A DNA stretch of 38,285 bases, taken from assembly GCA_013152655.1 (NCBI GenBank), contig JAADFW010000003.1, positions 1-38,285 of the forward strand, in the 5' to 3' direction. Each line of letters opens with the position of its first letter. Position 1 is the first letter of the stretch. The position numbers were made by a program, and so were the translations under genes. The notes under the pieces were generated by a model that ran no database searches, was not told the DNA's origin, and saw only the letters and a list, made by a program, of their open reading frames with translations. Source of the stretch: Chlorobiota bacterium. GTDB lineage: Bacteria; Bacteroidota; Bacteroidia; Bacteroidales; B39-G9. This document shows positions 7,716-16,101 of this stretch, in pieces.

Positions 7716-8213
7716 TTATTTTATTTTCTTAAGAGAGGGGTTCTTCGCAGATTTTATGATGTGAAATTCATTTTTTACAATAATATCTTCAGGCAGACTT
7801 TCCATTATGAATTTACGATTTTGTTTTTTATCTATTTTGAGGTAAAACGATTTCCCTGTTGAAGAATCTTTTATAACAAGGAAGTTTTTTAAAAAAGGTT
7901 TAAATTTAAAAACCAAAAAGATTAAAAGAGCTATAATAAAAAAATGATTTATGATTAAAGACGGGATACCAATACGCCAAGATGCTTTACTTACTTTATG
8001 TTTATAGTATCCTGACGGAAAGTCGTACATTGCAATTTCTGTTCCTATTGCACCTCCCATCGCAGCCAGAGAAAATAAGTCTTGTTCAGATGTTCGCCTT
8101 TCTTTTTTAACAGCTTTTTGTTTATCCTCTCTCATCTCTAAATAAGAATAATAGTTAATTCCGATAAAGTATATTAAAATAAGTGTAAGGATAATTCTTT
8201 TTAAATATTTCAT
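7716..8213 (-). CDS. DUF1294-like small membrane protein
   Basis: 165 residues with an N-terminal hydrophobic segment (about 5-24) and a second membrane segment (about 85-103, IINHFFIIALLIFLVFKF). Between them the motif MGGAIGTEIAMYDF, then KHKVSKASWRIGIP, matches the DUF1294 signature (glycine-rich helix followed by an HK basic patch). The C-terminal 60 residues are soluble and lysine-rich. Function is unknown. It stands alone, with 181 bp of very AT-rich DNA to the next gene on the same strand, including two copies of TAATATATTA around 7640-7675. It could encode a membrane effector or be passenger cargo; nothing here decides. Confidence 0.65.
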   Translation of the reverse strand: MKYLKRIILTLILIYFIGINYYSYLEMREDKQKAVKKERRTSEQDLFSLAAMGGAIGTEIAMYDFPSGYYKHKVSKASWRIGIPSLIINHFFIIALLIFLVFKFKPFLKNFLVIKDSSTGKSFYLKIDKKQNRKFIMESLPEDIIVKNEFHIIKSAKNPSLKKIK

Positions 8214-8769
8214 AATAAATTGTTATTATTTTATCTATTCCAAAAGTATTAATTTTTGTTCAAAAAAATAATTATTTACTATTATTATGTTCCTAATTTC
8301 AATATTCAATCCATTTCGTTCATCATTTAAACACTGACAAAACCAACTTTGCATTCGTTCTCATTAATTTGTCCTTTATAAAAAATCTTAAGTGCCGTCG
8401 GGCTTATATTCGTTAAAAGGATACAGAAGCATGAATTGTAGTTTGAATAATTATTTCAAAAACGTTTTTGATGTAACTGAATTTTAAAGAACTGTTAAAT
8501 ACGTCCGAATATTGAAACTAATGAATTATATCCGGACAGATATGCCTCAATTGAACCTTTTTATAACGGTTTTGCATTAGTTGAGGATTTTGAAAATACA
8601 AAATTTATAATTGATGAAATGGGAAAGAAGGTAATAACAATTAATTGACAACTGTTATATATCGCTGTAAATAAACTTGATAAATCTAATCCTTTATTTC
8701 TTTATTATCCGACTAAATCTTGAGAAAATTTTGTACCTTTACACAAACAGTATATTAATAAAAACAAAT
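8214..8769. other. Gene-poor stretch with a decayed reading frame
   Basis: 556 bp without an intact gene. The right half holds the WG-repeat remnant listed separately. The rest is AT-rich with no hairpin terminator, tRNA or clear promoter, although TACCTTTA just before the next gene is one base away from the TAnnTTTG -7 motif. Confidence 0.5.
8499..8648 (+). pseudogene. Remnant of a WG-repeat protein
   Basis: An open frame without a start codon, ending at TGA 8646-8648, reads ...RYASIEPFYNGFALVE... followed by FIIDEMGKKV. This is the WG-repeat pattern (aromatic-x-G-x-A-x-V, then I-D-x-x-G-K). Stops close the frame upstream of 8499, so only the last one or two repeats survive. WG-repeat proteins are common in Bacteroidota, and this is probably the tail of a gene cut by earlier island turnover. 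Confidence 0.55.
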
Positions 8770-9075
8770 ATGGAAGAAGAAATATTAGCATACCCTGACA
8801 ATATTGAAATAGATGGTGATAGAGCAGATGAAGATCAATTTTGGAGAATACAAAGAATTCACAGAGTATTAGGTTATGCTCAAGCTCTTGCTGACCTTGA
8901 TAATAATGAAGATTTTTATAAAAAAATTAAAAGTTTATATGATTACAAGGGAAGTATAACTGCGATTTGGGTTTATGAACCATCTCTTAAAGAAAAAGAA
9001 TATTTGCAAAAAGCGTGGGAAAGTATCGTGACTAATTATGAGGGTAATCCTATTGAACACGAATTAGAATCATAA
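8770..9075 (+). CDS. Small acidic protein of unknown function, first gene of nuclease module
   Basis: 101 residues from ATG 8770; the frame extends upstream to 8677, but that part is low-complexity and precedes a likely -7 element. The protein is acidic and mostly helical in composition (DQFWRIQRIHRVLGYAQALADL...), with no recognised motif. Only 4 bp separate it from the nuclease-like gene, so the two are almost certainly co-transcribed. Small acidic first genes in such modules often act as regulators or inhibitors of the partner; that is inference. Confidence 0.65.
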   Translation: MEEEILAYPDNIEIDGDRADEDQFWRIQRIHRVLGYAQALADLDNNEDFYKKIKSLYDYKGSITAIWVYEPSLKEKEYLQKAWESIVTNYEGNPIEHELES

Positions 9076-9079
9076 AAGT

Positions 9080-10570
9080 ATGGGAGATGAATATAAAATA
9101 CCAAGAAATCTTATCAGAAAAATAATAAGCAAAGCTCCTTGTTTTTCTTCTGGGGAAAATTTTAACAGATATCCCGGAGTAATAACAGAAGGCCACGAAA
9201 CAAATTGTCAATACAACAATGTAATTCTCTATATTCAAAATGGGCATAAAGGGAAATTTGATTTTTTTGAATCCTTGTTAAAGGACATTGCCAAAATCCA
9301 ATCAAGCAGAGCCAGAAAATACAGGCTTTTTATATTTGGTTTCGGTAATTCAAAAGAGCTTCAACACGAAGATAAATATTTTGAGTTAAGAGGTAATAAT
9401 ATAATCTTAAAAAAGAAAGAAATCATTGATGTATTAGAAAATATTACAACTGATAATAAATGTTCAGAAGCAATTATTCCTGCATTATTTCCTAAATCTC
9501 AAGGCAGAAACTTTTACACAAACAGAACTAAAATTAACCGGGAAGATTTATTAATTATAATCGGGAATAAAGATGAAGTTTATTTTAACGAAACACTTAA
9601 ATCTCAATTAAAATTATCAATAAGAAAACATATTTTACTTATTGAATTTGATAATAATACAATAAATTATATTTTTTATCCCAAAGAATTAATTTTCTGT
9701 AAAACAAAAACAACTTCCAAAATGAATTTTAAAAGAAATTTTAAAAACATCCCTTCTTTAATGGATGTATCCCCATCTACAAATTTATTTTCATCTATTA
9801 TGAGAGATGATTGTAAAAATCAAGATATCTTTTTAACAATTAGGAATGGTTATTTAGATTTTTATCATAAAGGCGGCAGATTATTTAAATATGATAAAAA
9901 TGGGTTTCAAACTCATATTAAATATGCTGCCGTAATAACAAAGGGTAAGGATAACTATTTAACTGAAAAGGATTTAGCTTCTTACAAATTAAATATTGAT
10001 TTTGCAGATAATTATAAAAGGATTAAAGAGAATTGTGCTAATTATTCTGGATTAGAAGCAAAAGGAGTTTCTCAATTATATCAAAGATATTCATATTTGT
10101 CTGATAGTAAAATTGTCGTGTTAGATATTGAAGTTTCATTCAAATCACTAAAAAATGATAAAAAACAAGATAGAATTGATATTCTATTATTCAACACAAA
10201 AACGAAAGAATTGCAATTTGTAGAAGCTAAACATTATTCTAATAAGGAAATTCGCTCAACAAAAAAGCCTGATGTAATTGAGCAAATTGAACGTTATCAA
10301 GAACAAATCGCAACAAACAAAGCAAGTATTATTGCAGAATATGGGAAGTATACTAAAATATTGAACGATATTTTTGGCAAAAATATACCTAAACCAGAAA
10401 AAATTTGTAAAAGTGTTACTTTATTAATTTTTGGTTTTGACGATGATCAAAAAAAAAGAGGACTTAAAAAGATTGAATCATCTTTAAACAAAACAAAATA
10501 TTATTCAAAAGGAGATATAAAATCCATTAAAATAGATTCACTTTGGAGAAAAGATTGTGTTGAACTTTAA
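9080..10570 (+). CDS. Predicted PD-(D/E)xK nuclease with a novel N-terminal region
   Basis: 496 residues. The C-terminal third has a PD-(D/E)xK-like core: an upstream acidic strand (VVLDIEVSF), Asp367 in RIDILLF, then Glu382-Ala-Lys384 in FVEAKHYS, followed by a helix with EQIERYQEQI. This suggests a metal-dependent DNA or RNA nuclease. The first 300 residues match nothing I recognise; they include Rossmann-like hydrophobic strands (YRLFIFGFG, DLLIIIGN, HILLIEFD), so an ATP- or nucleotide-sensing role is possible. It follows the 101-residue gene by 4 bp and overlaps the start of the MBL gene by 14 nt. The trio looks like a functional unit. Confidence 0.65.
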   Translation: MGDEYKIPRNLIRKIISKAPCFSSGENFNRYPGVITEGHETNCQYNNVILYIQNGHKGKFDFFESLLKDIAKIQSSRARKYRLFIFGFGNSKELQHEDKYFELRGNNIILKKKEIIDVLENITTDNKCSEAIIPALFPKSQGRNFYTNRTKINREDLLIIIGNKDEVYFNETLKSQLKLSIRKHILLIEFDNNTINYIFYPKELIFCKTKTTSKMNFKRNFKNIPSLMDVSPSTNLFSSIMRDDCKNQDIFLTIRNGYLDFYHKGGRLFKYDKNGFQTHIKYAAVITKGKDNYLTEKDLASYKLNIDFADNYKRIKENCANYSGLEAKGVSQLYQRYSYLSDSKIVVLDIEVSFKSLKNDKKQDRIDILLFNTKTKELQFVEAKHYSNKEIRSTKKPDVIEQIERYQEQIATNKASIIAEYGKYTKILNDIFGKNIPKPEKICKSVTLLIFGFDDDQKKRGLKKIESSLNKTKYYSKGDIKSIKIDSLWRKDCVEL

Positions 10571-11863
10571 AATCCACAGAGGAACAAAAGAAATAGGCGG
10601 TTCATGTGTAGAGGTTTGGACAAAAAACACAAGGATCTTACTTGATTTCGGAATGCCTTTGGTTGAGAATGACGGCACCCAATTTGATTTTAGCAAATAC
10701 AAATCATTAAATACGGATGAATTAATTAAAGAAGGTGTTTTGCCTAAAATTGAAGGACTTTATAATAATTCAAAAAACATAATTGACGGTGTTATTATTT
10801 CACATCCGCATCAGGACCATTACGGATTAACCAATTTTATAAACGAAGATATACAATATTATTTAGGAGAAGCAACTCATAAAATAATAGAACTGAATAA
10901 TATTTTTACACCCCAAGACATCCGGCTGAAAAACACAAACTATTTTGAAAAATCAAAAACATTCAAAATAGGAGATTTCAAAGTAACACCATATTGGGCA
11001 GACCATTCGGCATTTGATTCATATTCATTTTGGTTGAAGCAAACGGCAAATCAATTTTTTATTCCGGTGATTTTCGCAGCCACGGCAGAAAAGCAGGTGC
11101 ATTCAAATGGTTTACACATAATGCCCCTCAAAATGTTGATTATTTATTACTTGAAGGTACATCTATCAGCAGAAGTAACAAACCGTTTAAACCAGAAGAA
11201 GAAATTGAAGATGAATTAGTTGAAATTTTCAAACAGCAGAAAACAAACCTAATCTATACATCCGGTCAGAACATTGACAGATTAACCTCAGTTTATAAGG
11301 CTTGTATCAAAACCGAAAAAATATTTGTTGTTGATGTTTATGTTGCAAAAATTTTGAAAGAATTATCAAAATTTGCAAAAATCCCCTATCCTTCTGACAG
11401 TTTTAAAAATATAAAAGTAATATTCTCATACTTCACAAGCAGAAGATTAAAGAAGGAAGGACATGAAAAGATACTGTATCAATTCAAGAATTATAAAATC
11501 ACCAAAGAAGAAATAGCTAAGCAATTTGATAAAATTGTAATGATTGTCAGACCGTCAATGAAAAAAGATTTAGAGAGAATATCCGGAATTGACGGCGGAA
11601 ATCTCATTTACTCAATGTGGGAAGGCTATTTAAAACAATCCGGAACAAAAAAGTTCATTGATTATTTAACAAAAAGGAAATTCACAATACATAAAATTCA
11701 CACAAGCGGTCATGCAGATACCAAAACATTAAAAAAGATGGTTGATTCGATAAACCCGAAAAATATTGTTCCGATTCATACATTTGAAGGAAATAAGTAT
11801 AAAAATATTTTCAAAGAACCAATTATTAAGTTAAAAGATGGTGAAACAAAACAAATTTATTAA
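10557..11863 (+). pseudogene. Metallo-beta-lactamase/beta-CASP (RNase J-like) hydrolase, frameshifted
   Basis: Two frames together form one MBL-fold nuclease of about 435 residues. The first (10557-11219) has the metal motif His83-Pro-His85-Gln-Asp87-His88 (HPHQDHYG) and ADHSAFDSY; the second resumes at 11030 with VEANGKSIFYSGDFRSHGRK and ends with the beta-CASP-type motifs TSGHAD and VPIHTFEGNKY. The break is at the T4 run 11028-11031, where one extra T would join FDSYSF to LVEANGK exactly as in the family. The start is GTG 10557 or TTG 10560, overlapping the nuclease gene. If the frameshift is real the protein is dead, as the metal site and beta-CASP region are split; if it is a read error, this is an intact RNase J-like enzyme. 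Confidence 0.8.
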
Positions 11864-11921
11864 ACATTAAAACTTTCGAATTTAATAATTTGTTACACAT
11901 TATTAAATTAATTACTCTCTA

Positions 11922-11953
11922 TTAGGAAAAATGATTCTTCTTTATTACTTTTG
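11922..11953 (+). promoter_or_regulatory. Promoter of the long defence operon
   Basis: TACTTTTG at 11946-11953 fits the Bacteroidota -7 consensus exactly, with TTAG at 11922-11925 as a -33 element 20 bp upstream. It lies 30 bp before the ATG at 11984. From here to 29245 all genes run in the same direction and gaps are mostly under 25 bp, so this may drive the whole run. Confidence 0.6.
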
Positions 11954-11983
11954 AAAGCAATATTTATTTTAATTGCAGTTTAA

Positions 11984-14128
11984 ATGAAAATTAGCCAAAT
12001 TCTTGATAAAATTGATGAAAATCAGTTGTTCGTTCCTGCATTCCAAAGAGAATACGTTTGGAAAAGAAAACATGCAAAAGATCTTATAGACTCATTGATA
12101 AAAGATTATCCTACCGGTACAATGCTGACATGGGAAACAGGAAACCCACCAGAATTGAAAGGAGATTACAAATATGACCCAAAGCAAGGTTCTGTTAAAC
12201 TAATTTTGGATGGTCAACAACGTATTACAACTTTATATATGCTAATGAAGGGAGAAATTCCTCCATATTATACTCCTAATGAAATTGAAAATGACATAAG
12301 AAACCTGTATGTAAATGTAGAAACAATTGAGTTGGAATATTACAGAAAAACACTTATGGAAAAAAATCCTTTATGGGTTAATATCACGGATGTATTTCAA
12401 GGGAAAATTAGATATAGGGATATAGTTGAGGAACTTGAAGAAAAAAATGAAGGAGAAAGAATCTCAAGAGAAAGGGAAAATAGAATAGATGATAATTTTA
12501 GGGCGATTGAAAAAATAAAAGATAGGGATTTTCAAGAACAAATAATTCCGGTTAAAGCAACAGTTAAAGAAGCAATAGATATTTTTTATATTGTTAATGC
12601 AAGTGGAGTTAATTTAACTGATGCTGAACTTGCATTAGCACAAATATCCGGATATTGGCCGGAAGCAAGAGAATTATTTAAACAGAAATTGAATGAGTTG
12701 GAAAAAGATGGTTTTGTTTTTAAATTAGACTTTCTTATTTATGTATTACTTGGTGTTATTCATAACATAGGCTCTAAAATGGAGAAGCTTCATACTTCTG
12801 ATAATCTTGAAACAATTAAAGAAGTATGGGAAAAACTGTCAAAAGACACATTAGATTATGTTTTTAATATAATGAAAAGTCAAGCTTATATTGACCATAC
12901 AAAAGAAGGTAATTCTGTTTATGCTTTTATCCCAATCATTGTATATGCTTACAATAAAGGTAATGAGAAAATGTCTCAATTAGAAATTAAGAAAGCTATT
13001 AAGTGGTTTTATTATTCTCAAATTAGACAAAGATATGTAAGTCAACTTCCTCAGAAATTAGATAAAGATATTGGTATAGTTGCAAAAGATGAAAATCCAT
13101 TTGACAGGCTTTTAAACCTTATTGGAATGGAAAGACCTCTAAAAATATCAAAAGACGAATTTATTGGTGTTGGTATTAGTCATGCGTTATGGGGATTAAT
13201 GAAATTTTGGTTTAAAAGTAGAAATGCTGTATGTTTAAGTACAGGAATTAGTATCCGTAAGAATATGGGCAAGAAATATTCTTTGGAATGGGATCACATA
13301 TTTCCCTACTCAGTCTTAAAAGCTAACGGATATAATCTAAATAATCGAGTTAAATATGCTTTGGCACAAGAGATTACAAATAGAGCCGTTTTAACACAAG
13401 TAGCAAACAGAACAAAATCTGCAAAATTGGCTGTTGGTTATTTAAGTGATGTAAAAGAAAAATTTCCGGGGTCTCTAAATTTACAATGTATTCCGGAAGA
13501 TGAAGAGTTATGGGAACTTGAAAATTTTGAACTATTTTTGGAAAACAGAAGGGTTATATTAGCCGAGGGACTAAATAAATTTCTTGACAGCATTACTGAA
13601 ACTGTGGAGGAAGAAGTTAACATGGATGTATTAGAAATGATTAACGAAGGAGAAAATCATCATGTTGAATTTAAGACTACGCTTCGTTATGACATGACGG
13701 AACATAGAATAAATAAAAAACTTGAAGAAGTCATTTTAAAAACTATTGCTGCATTCAGTAACGGACAAGGAGGAACACTAATAATGGGTGTGACAGATGA
13801 AATGAACATAATTGGTCTCTTTAATGATTATAATACTTTAAAAAACGGAACGAAAGACGGTTTTGAGATACATTTTAGAAATCTTGTAAATCATGCATAT
13901 GGAGTTGATTTTGCATCTAATAATTTAATAATAAACTTTCCTGTTATTGATGATGTTGAGATATGTGTTGTTGAGGTTAAACAAGGCTTTAAACCTATAT
14001 ACACAACTGTTACAGATAAAAACGGGAAAAAAACTCAGAAGTTTTATTTAAGAAGTGGTAACTCATCTCCTGAATTACCGATAAATGAAATTGCTGATTA
14101 TGTTAGTAACAGGTTTAATAATGTATAG
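11984..14128 (+). CDS. DUF262-HNH-AlbA_2 fusion, GmrSD-like restriction protein
   Basis: 714 residues with three recognisable parts. An N-terminal DUF262 domain carries FQREYVW and the ParB/Srx-like nucleotide-hydrolysis motif DGQQR (76-80). The middle carries an HNH nuclease centre, Asp437-His438 in LEWDHIFPYS with NRAVLTQVANRTKSA following, as in DUF1524/GmrD. The C-terminus from about 547 (VEFKTTLRYD, GGTLIMGVTD, KFYLRSGNSS) is an AlbA_2/Schlafen-type nucleic-acid-binding domain. GmrSD enzymes cut phage DNA with modified cytosines using NTP-dependent steps; a similar role is likely. The C-terminal AlbA_2 fusion is unusual and might add RNA or DNA recognition. It is followed by the reverse transcriptase gene after 20 bp. 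The family call is solid, the target is unknown. Confidence 0.88.
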   Translation: MKISQILDKIDENQLFVPAFQREYVWKRKHAKDLIDSLIKDYPTGTMLTWETGNPPELKGDYKYDPKQGSVKLILDGQQRITTLYMLMKGEIPPYYTPNEIENDIRNLYVNVETIELEYYRKTLMEKNPLWVNITDVFQGKIRYRDIVEELEEKNEGERISRERENRIDDNFRAIEKIKDRDFQEQIIPVKATVKEAIDIFYIVNASGVNLTDAELALAQISGYWPEARELFKQKLNELEKDGFVFKLDFLIYVLLGVIHNIGSKMEKLHTSDNLETIKEVWEKLSKDTLDYVFNIMKSQAYIDHTKEGNSVYAFIPIIVYAYNKGNEKMSQLEIKKAIKWFYYSQIRQRYVSQLPQKLDKDIGIVAKDENPFDRLLNLIGMERPLKISKDEFIGVGISHALWGLMKFWFKSRNAVCLSTGISIRKNMGKKYSLEWDHIFPYSVLKANGYNLNNRVKYALAQEITNRAVLTQVANRTKSAKLAVGYLSDVKEKFPGSLNLQCIPEDEELWELENFELFLENRRVILAEGLNKFLDSITETVEEEVNMDVLEMINEGENHHVEFKTTLRYDMTEHRINKKLEEVILKTIAAFSNGQGGTLIMGVTDEMNIIGLFNDYNTLKNGTKDGFEIHFRNLVNHAYGVDFASNNLIINFPVIDDVEICVVEVKQGFKPIYTTVTDKNGKKTQKFYLRSGNSSPELPINEIADYVSNRFNNV

Positions 14129-14148
14129 TTTAATAATATAATTGTTAT

Positions 14149-16095
14149 ATGGCTAATGTATCAATTAATGTGAAAAATTATAATTTTGGATATTTTCTAA
14201 AAGAGGTGCATGTAAAAAAAGCACTTGAACTTATTAATTTTCAACTTTCTCAAACTTCATACAGTTTTAAAAGCCTAGATTTTGAACTTTATAGAAAAGA
14301 AAAGTATAATTCAAAATTTAATGTTCAAAATTTTTATAATAACTATGTTCGGAATGATATACTATATAATCATTTGACAGCTTTTAATAATAAAACCTAC
14401 CAAATACCAAAAGGTCTAAATGGTGTAAGAGATTTTGATTTTCTATCTTTTTATTCAACTGTGGTATATTATGCAATAGGATTTTATATTTATGAAATTA
14501 TAAATCTTTCATTAAAGGATAGAAATAGTTACAAGGAAAAGATTGGAAATGTATACACAACTTATGGAGGAGATATTAATTTTGAAAGCCCCCCCAAAAG
14601 CAAAATATATTATAGAGATTATTATCGAAAATTTAACCTTGGGATTAAAAAATATGTAAAAGAAAACAGAAAAGGATCAAAATTAGGAATATTGAAACTA
14701 GATATTCAAAGCTTTTATAATAGTATTAATCATACTACATTACTAAGTTCAGTTGAAGAGTTTGCGTACCCCAAAGATGTTAAAAAAAATAACTTTGATA
14801 ATAATACGAAAGAATCGATACAAGACTTTTTATTCTTTTTAAAAGAGAGTAATCGTGGAATTCCTTTGTCATCTCAGAATATTATCTCTAATTTTTTGAG
14901 TGATATGATGTTAGTCAGACTTGATGATTTTATTATAGAGGAACTAAAAAAACAATCATTAATATTTTCTTATCATAGATATGTTGATGACTTTTTTATT
15001 TTAATAAAATTCTCAAGAAATAAAGCAAAAGATAAAATTGGGGAATTACTTTATCAATTAGGGGATAAAATTTCAACATTCCTAGCAACAGAACTTAAAT
15101 TAACTATAAACCCATTAAAATCTAGACAGTGGGTATTGTCACAAAATAAAGATGAGCAAGAATTTTTAAAAGAGAGTAAGTTTATATCGTTTTCAGAGAA
15201 TGAGAATATGTCAACTCCGAATCTTAACAAAAAGTTGAAAAGTATTTTAAATATTCTTAAAGAGTTAAAAAATGAATTTTCGGAAAAAGGTACAGCGAAA
15301 ATAGAGAATGAAAAAGATTTATTATTAAAAGAAATCTTTTCAAAATCTCTAATGAATTTAATTAAATCAAATAAACACGAAAAACAATTAAAAGAGATTT
15401 TTAAAGATTTTAACCCTATCCTGACTTTACATAGTATAAAAACTATATTATTTATTACAGATAATTCAAAAGACGGATTTAATTCATTAATTAAATATCT
15501 TAATCGAAATTTTTACAAAAGTAAAAAAAGTGCACAATTTATGTATTTGCTTGAAAGAACAATTTTCTTAGATTCATATACGAATAATCTTGATAAAAAA
15601 ATTCTAGAAAAAGATGATAATAGAAGTAGATATTTTTCACTTATTAAAAGACTAGTATCAGCTCCAACATCTTTAAAGAAGGAATATTTAAGCAATAGTG
15701 ATTTTCCGATTAAAGACGAATTCTTAATAAAAAATCCAACTCTTATCCAACAAATTAAAAAATCAATTCTTGCAGAAAAGTCTAATAATTATAATTTAGC
15801 TTTTAATCATATTTTAAATGCTTTTCACTTTTATTGTTATATTAGGGACAATAAGTTTAAAAATAAAATGAAATACTATAATAGAGAAAATGTTAAAGAT
15901 TTTTTACAGTCAAAAAAAATATCATTAAGTGACAACAGATTTGTTATATCTTTTTTTGACAGACGGAATAATAACACAATTTCACATCCGGGTGATGAAA
16001 ATTTTGAAAATTGGGTTGTTACACGAAAAGAATTTTTAAAATATAAAAACAGAATGAATAAAATATTGAGAAGACTTGAACAGATGTATAAATAA
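14149..16095 (+). CDS. AbiA-like defence reverse transcriptase with C-terminal HEPN-like motif
   Basis: 648 residues. RT motifs are clear: motif A LKLDIQSFYNSI (Asp185), motif B RGIPLSSQNIISNFLSD, and motif C YVDD at 278-281 in HRYVDDFFILI. The rest (about 340-648) is helical, and near the end Arg606-x6-His613 (RRNNNTISHPG) fits the R-x4-6-H motif of HEPN ribonucleases. Length and layout match the AbiA abortive-infection family, in which an RT-like domain is joined to a HEPN domain. It is not a retron RT: no msr-msd RNA can fit in the 20-bp gap before it or the 6 bp after it. It is not a DGR RT either, since no template/variable repeat pair was seen. The neighbours are DUF262-HNH upstream and hsdR downstream, probably in one transcript. 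Confidence 0.85.
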   Translation: MANVSINVKNYNFGYFLKEVHVKKALELINFQLSQTSYSFKSLDFELYRKEKYNSKFNVQNFYNNYVRNDILYNHLTAFNNKTYQIPKGLNGVRDFDFLSFYSTVVYYAIGFYIYEIINLSLKDRNSYKEKIGNVYTTYGGDINFESPPKSKIYYRDYYRKFNLGIKKYVKENRKGSKLGILKLDIQSFYNSINHTTLLSSVEEFAYPKDVKKNNFDNNTKESIQDFLFFLKESNRGIPLSSQNIISNFLSDMMLVRLDDFIIEELKKQSLIFSYHRYVDDFFILIKFSRNKAKDKIGELLYQLGDKISTFLATELKLTINPLKSRQWVLSQNKDEQEFLKESKFISFSENENMSTPNLNKKLKSILNILKELKNEFSEKGTAKIENEKDLLLKEIFSKSLMNLIKSNKHEKQLKEIFKDFNPILTLHSIKTILFITDNSKDGFNSLIKYLNRNFYKSKKSAQFMYLLERTIFLDSYTNNLDKKILEKDDNRSRYFSLIKRLVSAPTSLKKEYLSNSDFPIKDEFLIKNPTLIQQIKKSILAEKSNNYNLAFNHILNAFHFYCYIRDNKFKNKMKYYNRENVKDFLQSKKISLSDNRFVISFFDRRNNNTISHPGDENFENWVVTRKEFLKYKNRMNKILRRLEQMYK

Positions 16096-16101
16096 GATAT
16101 T

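Noticed and set aside
8677-8769. N-terminal extension of the 101-residue protein
   Set aside because: The extension is low-complexity, precedes a likely -7 element, and the ATG at 8770 starts the well-composed part.
10557-11863. Two separate overlapping MBL genes
   Set aside because: The two frames carry complementary halves of one family domain and join exactly with a one-base change.
14129-16101. Retron or diversity-generating retroelement around the reverse transcriptase
   Set aside because: There is no space for an msr-msd RNA (20 bp before, 6 bp after), and no template/variable repeat pair was seen; the layout fits AbiA-like RTs.
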